Assembly (NCBI GenBank): GCA_023653785.1
Contig: JAMKCH010049055.1
Span: 46,687-110,686, forward strand
Source of the DNA: Ophioderma brevispina
Taxonomy: Eukaryota; Echinodermata; Ophiuroidea; Amphilepidida; Ophiodermatidae
DNA length: 64,000 nucleotides
Direction of reading: 5' to 3'
The position numbers and the translations under genes were made by a program. Positions within the stretch are counted from its first letter, which is position 1. Each line of letters opens with the position of its first letter. Below, one piece after another: positions 1-10,688 of the stretch. The notes under the pieces were generated by a model, which saw nothing but the letters and a program-made list of their open reading frames with translations, was not told where the DNA came from and ran no database searches.

Positions 1-1718
1 AGATAAAATAGTGGGCTTTCAGCGTCGGTATGTAAACGGCTCTGGATCTTGGGCATAGGCATAGCGCAGTCGGCCTTAGCAGCCGGGCATAGTGTACTTC
101 GCTACTGATCCGAGTAAATCCCTTGTTAGGAGCTTTGAAAGATATTGAAAAGGGTCTGCTTAAATTCGCTGAGAAGGGAAGAATCCAAGAGAGCGATGTA
201 CAGAAGTTGTGCCAATCTGCAGGTTAGCCAGACAAATAAAAGAGCTCGCTTCTTTTTTTTTTTTATTGAAGTGTTTTTAGAGACAGAAACTATGCCAGTG
301 AGCTCGAAAATTTTTCATGTGAGCTGGAAAAAATGGTTCCACCATGCTGTGTTCGGAGTTAATACCTAGGCTTTATGCAATCGGCGCTATAGCGAAGCAT
401 TTAAAATTTAAAGATCCCAGGCTTTATCGGCATGGCATTTTTAACGCCCGCAGCATTGCAATTGAACTTAGTTGAGTAGTACAGCCGCTTAACAGCTAGC
501 GGCTAAGGCAGCTCAGTTCAGTCTATGAACGGCTAAGGCTTGGATTACATATCCTATTTACACAGCGGATAGGCCAGGGCTTCATCGCTAACAGAGCTCT
601 AGACCTATTACCAGAGTTCGCTTTCGCATGGCCGAGAGGCTTTGCTCTATAGCGAAATTGATACTATCGGGGCAAGATTCATGATGGGTTTTTCGCAATG
701 GGGCGCAATTATGGAGCTTATGGATTTAATATGGCATGATGTGAATTACCCGTATCCCGGTGAATATCTATTAAATTATTTCCACAAAGATCGTTTACAG
801 GCCCATCCTTATGCATAGAGAGTTGCTGGAATCCGGCTTTCTAGGCAGAAAAACCGGCCGTGGTTTTTATAAATACAATAATCCGACAGAAAAATACTGC
901 TCCACAGCAAAAAATCACTAGGGCTGAAAAAGGAGAAGGAAGAGCCGAGCGTACCGCTGAAAACCAGAGCACTGAAATACTTTCAATAGCGCTTATTGGA
1001 AGTGTAATGACACTTTTTTATGCCAATATATCCGTATTATTAGAAGAAAATAACCTTTAAGCTCGAGTGAAGAATATGTTCATGGGATACTATATAAAAC
1101 TACCGAGAGGCTTTTTTCAAAATTTATTATAAACGTAAGCGGGAATAAAATTAGCATACTTATGTCCTGCCGCGGCTGTTACATCGGAGGAAGCGGCTTT
1201 ATATTCAAGAAACGTTTATTCTCATGATTAGCAGAAAACTAGGCTAAGGGGTCACTTTGTTTTTCGCTTAGCGTGATGGGCAAGGTTTGGATTATCAGAG
1301 GGATGAATTTTATGCTGACACCCTAATAATACAAAGCATGAAAATTTCCCTGCTGTAAATCAAAAAAAACAAGAAGAGACGGTTTTTGAGATATGCTTAG
1401 CCTGCTTTCTAAGAAACTTGGAAATGTGATGAGTACTATACAAGACAGCCCTGGATTAGTTAGTCTGCGCCTGCTAGCGGTGATTAAAGCAATCTGCTAT
1501 TCTATGCTGGATGACAAGGGATTACAGGCAGCTGATTTAGATGCCGCCCTTTTTTTGGGGCTACTTAACCCAAGGGGCTTTTGTCAAATTGGGCTTATTC
1601 TTTTGGCTTGCCCATACTAAAACAAACTGTTGATAACCCTTTCAGGTATTATTATGCGCATAGATATTATCCCTGCTTTCATTACAGAAGAAATGCCAGG
1701 CGACAAGAAATAGGCTAA
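1..1718 (+). pseudogene. paaH: 3-hydroxyacyl-CoA dehydrogenase, two-domain PaaH/PaaC type, 5' end outside window, frameshifted
   Basis: NAD-dependent oxidation of 3-hydroxyadipyl-CoA (or 3-hydroxybutyryl-CoA) in the phenylacetate pathway. Pieces in order across shifting frames: the Rossmann turn and start of the NAD domain (about 45-125, 'GIGIAQSALAAGHS'-like), an 'IEKGL..F..KGRIQESDVQK' helix (145-220), the catalytic C-terminal domain with 'MELMDLI.HDVNY' (about 712-750), and the closing 'GRKTGRGFYKY' motif (845-882). A second dehydrogenase C-terminal domain follows ('SPGLVSLRLLA', 'DLDAALFLGLLNPRGF', 1447-1590) and ends in an 'LDNPFRYY..HRYYP' tail. This two-domain build is typical of PaaC/PaaH-type enzymes of about 500 residues. 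At least ten frame changes are needed, and the ATG lies upstream of the window. Family assignment is firm; exact substrate is inferred from the neighbours paaI, paaK and paaF. Confidence 0.82.
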
Positions 1719-1789
1719 TATAACGCACTGACGAACAGCGTGGATAATATAGGATTAAAACAAATAGAAAGGAATACCAATCCAATACA

Positions 1790-2230
1790 GCTAAGCCCCC
1801 GGACCTTAGCAGACAAGTTGCTTGGCAGAGTCAAGCAGACAAGCCTCAGAGCAATTGAATATTACATCAGATAAAGTTAGTGGGGGCGGCATGTGCTTCT
1901 TTCCAGGAGATACCGGACCATTGTAGCGACGCCATGGTATTTGCCCTGGCGGATATTTATACACTCTAGCGGATTTCCTTCGTCCTTGTTGCCTTTGTCT
2001 CGAATCATATAAGATAATTGTTCGGTAGCGTATCGTGTGCATATAATATATCTGCAAGCACACACAACCTTCTACTATCTGTCGTGCGGGACTAAAGAAC
2101 AATGTCTGCTGGGTTAAAGCCGGAATTTTTACGATATTATAAAATACAAAGTGTATGCCGAGGCGGCGTTAAGGTCGCTGGTTCTTGTGCTTTTTCGGGC
2201 AAGGTCCGTTTCTTAAACATAAAAAAGTAG
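1790..2230 (+). pseudogene. paaI: hotdog-fold thioesterase PaaI, frameshifted
   Basis: Phenylacetyl-CoA/hydroxyphenylacetyl-CoA thioesterase that frees CoA from dead-end intermediates. The visible pieces are 'HGMVFALADIYTLA' (about 1930-1975), matching the HGG.iFaLAD helix of hotdog enzymes, a 'VHIIYLQ' strand (2035-2057), and the last strands 'AGIFTIL.NTK' and 'FSGKVRFLNIKK' ending at the stop at 2228-2230. Length (about 145 codons) fits the family. It lies right after paaH and before paaK, the usual paa order except that no paaJ thiolase is seen between them. The start is not certain, since the first 40 codons are badly scrambled. Confidence 0.62.
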
Positions 2231-2495
2231 TTGAAAGCTTAGATCGAAACGGCCTTTTGCCAGGAAAAGACCTAAGAAATTAAAAGAATAATTAGAAAAA
2301 AGTTTATTAAAAACAAATAACTTTCCTTATACAAAGATGATAGGCATATGGAACATAGCAGCAACAGACAAACCATTTAAACGCTGGAGAGATAGAGAAG
2401 TCGAAATTCTTCTAAAAAAACCTAAGAACATAAAAAGCAAATATCAAAAAACATTGAATCTTTCTGGAAGTCAAACTCTTTAAGAGTTCTGCTAT

Positions 2496-3820
2496 ATGGA
2501 AAAGCAAAATTTTTTGAGGCTTATAGAGTAGCCTCGCGTGATGAAATGAAGTCCCTTCAGCATAGGCGTGAACAGCGGGTCTTGCATAGGTTTATGAAAA
2601 CGTCCCTTTTTATAAGAAGCATTTCGATGATCATGGAGTTCATCCGGATGATTATTTGAACTTAGAAGACATTCAAAAATTTCCATTCACAGAAAAAAAA
2701 GCATTTACGAGAAAATTATCCTTTCGGCCTTCGCTGAGCCTATGAATAGGATATGCGAATTCATGCTCCAGCGGTACTACAGAAAGCCAACGTTGTCCGG
2801 GCTTATACTAGAAATGAATAGGATAATTGGGCTAGCGTTGTAGCTAGGTCTATTATGCATCCGGCGGGAGGCCGGGAGATATGGTCCACGTAGCCTATGG
2901 CTACGGTCTATTCACTGGTGATTGGCGCCCATTACGGAGCCGAGAAATTAGCCTTGCACTGTGATTCCTATGTCGGGGGGGAAACAGAAAAAAACAATTA
3001 CGCTTATCCAAAGATTTTAAGCCGGATATTATTATGGTAACGCCTCGTATATGTTGAAATATGCTAGAGAATATGAACTTATGGGTATTATAGAGCCTAG
3101 GAAATGCATCTTTGGAAAAGGGGGTTATTTTTGGTGGTGGGGCTGGATGAACCTTGGACGAACCACTTCGTAGCCACATTCAAAAGAACTAGATATAGTG
3201 CGGTAGACATCTATGGCTTTCAGAGCTTACAGCCCCGGTGTCGCTACACGATTCTTTTTGAGAAAAGGGATCTAATGTGGGGAAGATCCTTTTTATCCAT
3301 CTGAAATTATCGATAGCGATATTGCCTAAGGTATTTTGCCTATGGGTGAAACCGGCGAGTTGATTTTCACAGCTTAACAAAAGAGGGGCTATGCTTAATT
3401 CCGCTACCGCCATAGGGATTAAGTAGCTTATCAAGCAGGGCGGGCTAGAAAGTAGGCGAAAATGAAAGAATAAAATTCTCGGTTAGAAATGACGATCTGC
3501 TTATTATAGAGGAGTGAATTGTTTTCCCAGCAACAAATAGAAGAGATATTATTTTCTTTAATGACTTATGGCCAGTATTTATCAATTAGAGATCAATACT
3601 AAAGAAAGCCTGCCGCGTCTTATTAGTCATGGTAGAATTAGCGGCTCAGGCCGGCTCGCTGCTAAAGAACTAAAGCGGCCCTAACGCAGGCTCCAGTTCA
3701 AGTTTAAGATAAAAGAATTAGTAGGTCATTTCCGTTGATCCCTACACTTTCATGTGAAAAGGGAGTATAGAACGCTCTATTGGGAAAGCGAAACGGGTTA
3801 TTCAAGATAAGCGGTGCGTA
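2496..3820 (+). pseudogene. paaK: phenylacetate-CoA ligase PaaK, frameshifted
   Basis: ATP-dependent activation of phenylacetate to phenylacetyl-CoA, the first step of the pathway, in the cytosol. Readable pieces: 'HPDDYLNLEDIQKFPF' and 'LRENYPFGL' (2640-2730), 'AYTRNE.DNWASVVARSI' (2800-2855), 'VAYGYGLFTG' and 'GAHYGAEKL' (2885-2955), 'GGETEK' and 'KPDIIMVTP' (2976-3045), 'EPWT' and 'SAVDIYG' (3148-3220), 'TKEGL' (3376), 'NDDLLIIE' (3487-3512) and a C-terminal 'ALLGKAKRVIQDK'-like end (3768-3812). The spacing reproduces the ~435-residue adenylate-forming enzyme. The start ATG at 2496 opens 'MEKQNFL' in a short frame and is the best candidate. About 265 bases of AT-rich DNA separate it from paaI; I see no gene there. 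A dozen or more frame changes and a long G-run (2977-2982) disturb it. Confidence 0.85.
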
Positions 3821-4529
3821 TCTTTTTTGATAATTACTATTTTATTTTCTTATTTTGTTATACAAAGAAATTCGGAAGCTAGAGAGATCATAAAGAGTAG
3901 GTATAGGTGGATATAAGAATAAAGATAGATGGAATTTGAAAGAGAAACTCCTACGAAGCGCAGTTTAGTACTTTCTTTGGAATAATAACACAAGAAAAAA
4001 GCTGAATTTAAATTCCGCTGATTAGGACGTATTTGGTGCTGTGGTTATACCGCGTGGCGGTATTATTTTTATCTGGCTTTCGGCACATGGTGAAATTGTT
4101 AGCGCCGTTTGGTTTTCAGATGAACCTGGTGCGCATAAGTATGTTTCGCTTAACGGAAACGAAATGGTTTCCTACCATAAAGGTCAGAAGAGAAAAAGCT
4201 AATATTATTTGAATGAAGCCTAGGCAGAGAACTTCTATAGGGCTTATGATTACGTTTATAAACACATCTATGAGGAAGAGATATGGGGGGAGGGCTCTTT
4301 TACATATCATAATGACTTCGGAAACTCTCGCCAAAGGATAGAAGCCTCTTTGAAACAACTGCCTTGAAGAAAGGCTTTATTAAAGATAGCAAGACCTCTA
4401 TTCGCTCCGGGCAAAATCATGGGGCTTTGATGGCCATTTTGCTGAGCAGATAGTCTTCTCTACCGCCCAGTTTAAGAGATGAGAAAGATTTTACAGTTGA
4501 TTGCGCCGTCGTTTATCTCCAAAGCATGA

Positions 4530-4569
<40 letters not shown>

Positions 4570-4620
4570 ATCGATTTTTTTTTTAAACCGATAGCAGTAT
4601 TAAAGGAACGGGGTTAATCT
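3821..4620. other. Unidentified stretch downstream of paaK with a 34-base poly-A tract
   Basis: The first 200 bases are AT-rich spacer. From about 4020 to 4520 the plus strand looks coding but I do not recognise it: one frame gives 'IFIWLSAHGEIVSAVWFSDE' followed by 'GAHKYVSLNGNEMVSYHKGQ', then 'EEEIWGEGSFTYHNDFGN' (4266-4325) and 'RKALLKIARPLFAPGKIMG' (4370-4425). No signature of a known paa gene is visible. The run of 34 A at 4535-4568 ends it. A degraded enzyme gene of the same operon is possible. Confidence 0.3.
4535..4568. repeat. poly-A tract, 34 bases
   Basis: Uninterrupted run of 34 A followed after 'catcg' by nine T. It lies at the end of an unidentified coding-looking stretch. Runs this long are unusual in bacterial DNA; the other long runs in this window lie inside conserved genes and must be insertions there. 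Confidence 0.95.
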
Positions 4621-4921
4621 TTATGCTATTTCTCCTGTAGCCAATTAACCTCGCTTACCTTGTCTGTAATGACAGTACAGATGTTTGCTTGTTCCCGGGA
4701 TAAAGCTGCGCTAGACTTCTGACGACGGATTGGCCCAGTTCGCTCTGTAGAAATTATACAAAAACATAATCAGCCAAATGAAAGACTCCAGTCTGCTGAT
4801 GAAGCTTTTTAAAGCTTGTAGATTCCGATGACGCTTTCAGGCCTAAGTCGTGTGATTTTGGCGAAGGGCGACTGACCCTCAGCCTGAAGTGGAGCTATAA
4901 CGGCGTAAAGAGGGTTTTAAT
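4621..4921 (+). other. Unidentified short coding-looking stretch before paaF
   Basis: Plus-strand fragments include 'VEIIQKHNQPNERLQSADEA' (4749-4810) and 'CDFGEGRLTLSLKWSYNGVK' (4850-4910), ending just before the paaF start. These look like protein sequence but match no family I can name. It could be the 3' part of a small gene in the paa operon. Confidence 0.3.
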
Positions 4922-5714
4922 ATGGAAAAACAATTAGCGAGAAAAACGGGGGCTGTGCTGGGTTGTTGATTCAAATGCCAGAACGGCGGGAAAAATGCCC
5001 TCTCTAGTTTGCTTATGAGGGAGCTGGCCCTTGGACTTTAGAAGGGGTAGATGGTGATGATAATTTGGCGGCTGCGGTATTAACCGGCAGTGACTCCTTT
5101 TTTTCCGCCGGAGGGATATCAAGGAAATAAAGGATATGATTTTGCAGAGCTTTAAAAGGCAAATTACATCACCGAAGCTTGGAAGTTCATTCATTGAATT
5201 TAGAAAGCCCTTTAATAGGGGCTGTATCGGGCTATGCCTTAGGTGGTGGGCGGTGAGCTAGGCTATGCTATGTGATATACCTTCTAGCGGATGATGCGCT
5301 AAGTTCGGACAGACGAAATCCGCATTAGGGCTTATGCCCGGAGGTGGCGGAACGCAGCGTTTAACCCGCCTTGTTGGAAAAGTCTTTAGCTATGGAAATT
5401 TGCTTAAGCGGCAGGGGTCAGCGCTGAGGAAGCCTTAAGCCATGGGCTTGTCTCAATCGGGGTTCCCCAAAGGTGAATTGATTTTGCCACGCGCTGGCTT
5501 GGGAAAAAATAGCCCGTTTCCATAAGGCCCTGTTGCGTTTGATTAAAGAGGCTATACATAAGTCCTATGAGCTTCCGCTTTTAGAGGCTTGTCAATTGGA
5601 ACGCCGGATGTTTCATGCCAGTTTAGCGCTGGCGGACTCTAAAGAAGGTAGGAAAAGCCTTTTCTAGAGAAACGAAGACCCGAAAATTCAAAGGTTGCTG
5701 AGAAAAATATTTAA
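4922..5714 (+). pseudogene. paaF: enoyl-CoA hydratase/isomerase, PaaF-like, frameshifted
   Basis: Crotonase-fold hydratase, probably 2,3-dehydroadipyl-CoA hydratase of phenylacetate degradation, acting just before PaaH. Start ATG at 4922 opens 'MEKQLARKTGAVL'. Then come 'KNALSSLLMRELALGL' (4991-5040), 'AAAVLTGSDSFFSAGG' with the oxyanion-hole loop (5071-5117), 'ITEAWKF' and 'FRKPLIGAVSGYALGGG' holding the second oxyanion glycine pair (5165-5250), 'ELAMLCDI', the 'FGQTEIR.GLMPGGGG' acid loop (5300-5350), 'TRLVGKSLAMEICLSG' (5368-5412), 'EEALSHGLVS', and the C-terminal helices 'ALRLIKEAIHKSYELPLLEA' (5530-5590) and 'ASLALADSKEGRKAFLE'. Full length of about 258 residues is present with roughly eight frame changes. 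PaaG would be the close alternative. Confidence 0.85.
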
Positions 5715-5821
5715 AGTAGTACGATAATAAACGTGAAGTAAACCTTGGAAATTATTGGAATACGAATAAAAAACAGAAGCAAAAATAGAAACACAAAAAC
5801 AAAAAAATTATTTGCAAAACC

Positions 5822-5829
5822 AAGGAGAG
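5822..5829 (+). promoter_or_regulatory. ribosome binding site of livK
   Basis: The sequence aaggagag lies five bases before the ATG at 5834. It is a strong Shine-Dalgarno match and sets the livK start. Confidence 0.6.
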
Positions 5830-5833
5830 GAAA

Positions 5834-7082
5834 ATGAAAAAAAATTCACCACTCTGAATAACACACGATAATAACTGTATACGACTAAACGGAGACTCAT
5901 TAAAGCCATTTTATTAACTGTTTAGGCCTATTAGTATTCTCATTTATATCGTATCTTGTGGGGGCCCAAAAGATCGCGTAAAATAGGCGCTATTATCTCC
6001 GGCTTATATAACGGGACCGGCTTCTTTCTAGCGCATCCGGAGCTTAAGACTTAGAATATTATACCGATGAAATCAACAAACAGGGCGGTGTTTGTTAAGG
6101 AAGGACTGTAGAGTTGATAGCTATGATAGTCGGGCGATCCGAAGAAAGCACTGACCTTCGTGATGATTGATTAAACGAATCATTAGTCAAGATGGGGATG
6201 AAAGTGAATGTTTTAATGGCCCCGCTACTAAGGTGAATATCATTAGCCATGCCGATGAAGTGAGCAGCTGCTTTGCCTATGATATCGATAGCTGGAGCCG
6301 TGGTGGGACAGATCCCTGTTCGGCACCTATATTTTAAAAACACCGCACTGATAGAATGGTGTGCATTCAGACTGTTTAAACATTTCCAGGAACCAGGGGT
6401 TATTCCAATCTAGCCATGATATAAGGCCACTGCGTGGAATTGAGAAAATCTATGGTCAGCAATGTTTAAGCGGCTAATGAATACGGCTTCCGTGTTTGGC
6501 CGAGGAAGCCGATGAAAGGTATGGATGGCAAAGATACCGATATGTCAGCGAAAGTTGACTAAAATTAAAAATGACAGCCTCGCGCGCAAGCGGCTGAATC
6601 GGGTTTTGGTCAAGCCCTGGAATTGTTTACTAAAACTTAAGGGATTGGCGCTGCCCGTTTCCCCTGCTATCAGCACGGGCCGTAGCCTCGAAAAGCTTTA
6701 TAGAGCAGACCGGAGCAGTGGCGAGGGTGTGCTACCTTGTCGGCCCGCCGCTTTGTGGTTGATAAACTTCGGCAGCATCCTTGGACAGATGTTTCACAAG
6801 ACGCTATAAAATGATACGGAAACGCCTATCCCGCAGACGATGTTTCCAGTTTTGGCGTGCTATGCTTCGATGCCTTCATTTGATAGTAGAGGCTGTATGT
6901 AAAGGCCAAACGGCTCTATAAAACGGGATGATATTCAGCGAGGCTTGAAGAAATAGAGGGTTTCGTTGGGACGGGTGGAGTTTTTAAATTATCGCGACCA
7001 GATCACTTAGGTCTAGATCCCCCGATCGATACAGTTTCCTTGTTCGCAGATAGAAAACGGAAATGGTTCTATTGTTGAATAA
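5834..7082 (+). pseudogene. livK: Liv-type ABC transporter substrate-binding protein, frameshifted
   Basis: Periplasmic binding protein that captures a branched-chain amino acid or, in this neighbourhood, an aromatic acid, and delivers it to LivHM. It starts at ATG 5834 behind a clear ribosome binding site, with a lysine-rich then hydrophobic leader (5834-5970). Mature part: 'KIGAIISGLYNGTGFFL' (about 5975-6035), 'INKQGG' with 'VELIAYDS..DP..ALT.V..LI' (6070-6180), 'PATKVNIISHADEV' (6222-6263), 'FKTPH.DRMVCI..LFKHFQ' (6330-6390), 'STARSLEKLYRAD' (6675-6712), 'MFHKTL' (6790), 'SFGVLCFDAFHLIVEA' (6849-6897) and 'LEEIEGFVGTGGVFKLS..DHLGLDP' (6942-7020). About 415 codons, normal for the family. 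First gene of a five-gene transporter. Confidence 0.82.
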
Positions 7083-7184
7083 TGATTAACTAAGGAAAAA
7101 TAATTTTAATATAGAGATCTTGAGTATGTTATATCAATTTTATTCTTTTTAATTTTTTTTCGTTTAGTAGAAGAAAGAGTAGCT

Positions 7185-8060
7185 ATGGGAAGAATTTCTT
7201 CAACATATTGTAATAGGGATTCTCATTAGGGGACGGTTTTTTGTGTTGATTAGTAGGCATTGCGTTTACAATGACTACAATTCTACTAAATCATTAACTT
7301 TGCGCAAGGTGAATTTTGCGATGCTCTCCGGTATGATTTTCAGCGATTTTAGTGGAAGGCAGGCTTAGACCTCTGCTGGTCGCCAATTGTACATGGGAAT
7401 CTGGCGGCGGTATTGTGGGGGCCGCTTTTAAAGATTGCCCACTAAGCCGGGCGAAGAACCTAAGTACGCTAAGTCTTATTATTCAAAATAGGTTTTCCTT
7501 AGCTTTCAGCGGTTAGTGATTAGTGGAAAGTGGCTTTAGTAACGAAATTAATACCTTGCCCGCTTTAGTTGGAAGTAAAAACCTTGAATTTTTTGGAGCG
7601 ATTATACCATTCAGAAATTTGTTCGTCCTTGTTTTAATACTAAGTAGCGACTGCCTTGCTGTAGTTTTTACACAAAGAGAAACAAGCAAAGATAGATGGC
7701 GGTCGCTGAGAATAGCGATGGTGCTCAGGTAGTATGGCATTATCGCTATCTAAAATTTTACTTTTAATTTTTTCTCTCAGCAGAAGCCATAGATGGCTTG
7801 GCTGGGGTTGTTTTAAAGCCTAACATCAGTACTTTTGAATCGGGGATATTTATGGATTAGTAAAGGGGTTCTGTGCCTGACTATTATTCGTGTTTAGCGA
7901 ACCATTCGCGGCTATATGGGGGAATAGGTTTTAGCGCTCCCGAATCATTGGTGGCAGGGTATAATTTCCTCAGCGTATAAAGATGTTTTCGCCTTTCTGT
8001 ACGTATCTTATCTGTTCATTAGGCCAGAGGGGCTTGGGTAAAAACGAGGTGGTTTATTAA
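7185..8060 (+). pseudogene. livH: Liv-type ABC transporter permease LivH, frameshifted
   Basis: Inner-membrane permease half. Pieces: 'EFLQHIVIGILI' (7190-7228), 'NFAQGEFAMLSGMIF' (7300-7340), 'LSTLSLIIQ.GFSLA' (7460-7505), the loop 'FFGAIIPFRNLFVLVLILS' (7590-7645), 'TQRETSKDRWRSLRIA' from the cytoplasmic loop where the family has 'TSkGiAmRA', 'NSDGAQVVG' (7707-7735), 'FFLSAAIGGLAGVV' (7772-7815), 'CLTIIRVXRTIRGYMGG' for the 'GLG.i.GA..GG' segment, and the closing 'RPEGLGKNEVVY' (8022-8060). The length, about 290 codons, fits. It follows livK after a 100-base AT-rich gap and precedes livM. Confidence 0.82.
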
Positions 8061-8088
8061 AAAATAAGCGTTGGTAATATAATTTTAT

Positions 8089-9069
8089 ATGACAGATTTT
8101 TTAAGGAATCAGCCATCGTTGGAATTAAAAAAGGCATTTCTATAGATTTGCAGTGTTTTGTTGATTCTCCCGTAATTTCAAAATAACTTCATTTCAGACT
8201 GTGTTAACTCTTTGCTGGCTCAGTGCCTTGGCTTGCTTGGGTTTGAAGTTTAGTGGCTTGGCCGGGCAGATAAGCTTGGCACATGGGGCTTTCTTTGGGA
8301 TTAGGCGCCATATTCGTCTATTTTAGCTACGCGCTATGCTGTGCCACCCTGGGTTGTGTGTTTAGTTCGCCGGTCTTGATTGTCTGCTGGCATATCTGTT
8401 AACAAAACCCATATTGAAGTTTTTTTAAGAAAAGAGTATTATGTGGCTTTGGCTACTTTGCGATAGGAGGAATAGTTATCTATTTGGTGCTTGGGGGCTG
8501 AGAAATGAAGATCTTGAACGGCGGGCCGACGGCATGAAGGTTATAGTTTCAGAGTTAGCTGGTGTAGAGTTAAAGAAGTTTTCTTTGGTATTACCTTTCG
8601 CTATTTTACTCTTTTCTTGCATGGGATGATCCAGAAGTTGCTTCCCAGCCATCGGCGAGCGCTTGAGCATGAATAAAAACGAGCATGTCTCTTTTTCATT
8701 AGGGATTAACTTCATGAGCATTTAAAGGCCTTGTTTTTGGATTCTCAGTTTTCCTAGCCGCTTTCTCCGGGAAGTTTATATTGCATTTACGCTGGTTTTA
8801 TTTCACAGACGAGGCTAGCATTTTTTAACTCTTTAGAATATCATATATTGGTTGTGTGGGCGCGTTAAGGAGTTTTACGCAAGTGTTCTGGAAGCCGCCG
8901 TCGTTGTTATTTTTCCCACAATTCTATTTTCTTTGATGAAATAAATCGCCTTATCTTAGGCGTGTTATTGTTTAATAATGATGTATGCTCCGGGGGAATG
9001 GCGGATATTTAGCCGGCTTATGCTGGGTTTCTGAAAAGTGGGATTATTAGGAAAAAAAAATATGAATAA
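8089..9069 (+). pseudogene. livM: Liv-type ABC transporter permease LivM, frameshifted
   Basis: Second membrane permease of the transporter. Evidence: 'LTLCWLSALALAWLGLKFS' (8205-8255), 'GQISLAHGAFFGIGAY' (8265-8310), 'ATRYAVPPWVV' (8332-8362), 'KEYYVALATLAIGGIVYL' (8430-8482), 'LTGGPTGMKV' (8515-8540), 'HRGRALEAMNKNEHVSFSLG' (8652-8706), 'IKALFLDSQFFLAALSGSLY' (8720-8780), 'EASIFNSLEY' (8811-8843), and the last helix 'LFNNDVCSGGMADI' where the family has 'YaPgGl'. The stop lies at 9067-9069. Length of about 325 codons is normal. All motifs are in order, but the frame changes at least nine times. Confidence 0.82.
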
Positions 9070-9150
9070 TTTAATGATTTATAGATTAGTGATTAAACTA
9101 TTGGCAGTAAATATTCATATATTAAAAAAGAATAAGATATTAGAGAGGCT

Positions 9151-9934
9151 ATGGATGTTTTAGTAGTAGATAAAGCTTGCAAGAGCTTGGCTGGCATTAC
9201 GGCTGTGAAAAATTTTTCCATGAAAGTAAGCAGCGGCAGCCGTACAGGCTTTAATGGGCCAACGGTGCTGGGGAAAAAACCTTAGTCAATGCATTCAGGT
9301 ATGTTTCCTTTGATGAAGGATCCGTGCTTTTTACGAGCAGGATTTAACCAAAGCTCCCATTCTTGAAAGAGCTAGCTAGACTGGGCCTTAATGCGTACTT
9401 TTCAAAATTTAGAAGTCCTTGCCATCACCTTAACATTTTAGTAGAAAAGGTGCTTTTAGGGTATTATTTAAATATGGAAACTCGGTATGGCTCGCTACTG
9501 TATACAAGAAAATTGCCTGAACAGGAACTTTTTTGTATTGGAAAAGGCGAAAGTTCGTATTGGCGGAGCTGGGAATAGCAGATTTCAGCGAACGTTGTTG
9601 TGAAAAAGGAAAGTGGGCAAGGAGGTCTCTTATGGAAACGCTTAAGAAAATGGAGGATAGCGCGTTTTAGCAAGCCTCGCCCGAAAAAATGCTTATCTTA
9701 GATGAGCCAGTGGCAGGACTGAATCATAAAGAAAGCGATATATTAGCTCATGATTGAAAACCTCGCCAATCCGGCAAAGCATTCTTTTTATTGAAATATA
9801 GAAATGGTTTTATGGGCCTTAGCGCAGAAAATTACGGTTATTAAGTTTCGGCGAGAAATTGGCTGAAGGTAGCTGTTAGAAATTCGACAAAATAAAGTGT
9901 CCTCACTGCCTACTTGGGAGCCTTAAATTTCTAG
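9151..9934 (+). pseudogene. livG: Liv-type ABC transporter ATP-binding protein LivG, frameshifted
   Basis: One of the two cytoplasmic ATPases driving the transporter. ATG at 9151 (gagagg six bases upstream) opens 'MDVLVVDKACKSLAGITAVK'. The Walker A loop is damaged: 'GRTGFNGPTVLGKKPLVNA' (9238-9295) stands where 'GliGPNGAGKTTL.N' is expected. Then 'RLGLNAYFSKF' (9373) for 'GiaRTFQN', 'VLLGYYLNMETR' (9448-9483), 'LELGIADFSERCCEK' (9565-9605), Walker B 'KMLILDEPVAGLN' (9686-9724), and 'IENLANPGKAFFFIEI.MEMVMGL' with the H-loop at 9758-9822. It ends near 'SSLPTWEP' (9900-9930), about 260 codons. The LivG-specific helix between Walker A and the signature motif is recognisable. Confidence 0.83.
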
Positions 9935-9954
9935 CCTAGAATGAAAACAAAGAT

Positions 9955-10670
9955 GAAAATTTCTTAGAAATCAAATTCCCTTCCATTTAATAAAAAATCT
10001 AGCTTATGGAAAAATTCTAGCTATTCAGGATATTCTCTGCAGCTTTAGAGCTGGGCAAATAATAGCCTTAATAGATCTAATGGGGCGGGAAAATCACCCT
10101 TATGCGCTTGTGTAGCGGATTGAAATCGAAGAGCTGGGCAGTAGTATTCGCTTTGCGGTGGGAAGTAGCTCACCGCTCTCGGTAGCGAGCGTGTGCACTT
10201 TGGAATGGCGCATGTTTTGGGGCGGGCTTTATTCGCGCTCTTGCTGTTTTAGATATATTCTTTTGGGTTGCCTATTTGAAAAGACGTAAAAAATCCAACA
10301 CAAGTGAATCTATAATTCAAGTGCTTCCTATTGTGAAGAAGAAAACGAAAGATATCGCCGGATCACTCTCTGGCGGTCAGCAGCAGATGGCTTGGCTTCG
10401 CTAGGGACTTAAGTGAGCCGCCATCATTGCTTCTGCCGAGCATAGCAGGGGCATTCGCCTATTGTAGTGGAAGCAGGTTTTGCAATTATAAACGAACTTC
10501 CGCGCTCTCAGAATATCTCTATCCTTTTAGTGGAGCCAAATGCCGTTACTGGCTTTGGCCAGTACTGTGACTATGCCTATGTTATTGATAGTGGGCGTGA
10601 AATATTCTTCAGGGCAAGGCGAAGATCTTCTAAAAATACGCAGTGAAAAATGTGTATGTTAGGTTTTTGA
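9955..10670 (+). pseudogene. livF: Liv-type ABC transporter ATP-binding protein LivF, frameshifted
   Basis: Second ATPase of the transporter, following livG directly. Pieces: 'AYGKILAIQDI.CSFRAGQIIALI' (10001-10072), a broken Walker A around 10078-10105 ('NGAGKSTLM' reads as 'SNGAGKITLMRLC' across frames), 'IAGSLSGGQQQMA' signature (10356-10390), 'IARDLSEPP' and 'LLLPSIAGAFAYCSG' for the Walker B/D-loop region, 'PIVVEAGFAIINEL' (10453-10497), 'NISILLVEPNAVTGF' including the switch region (10511-10556), and 'YAYVIDSGREIF' (10573-10608). About 238 codons. It ends convergently with ackA. An H-loop-neighbour change (VEP for VEQ) could be error or real. Confidence 0.83.
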
Positions 10671-10688
10671 TTCTTAAATTAATCTATA

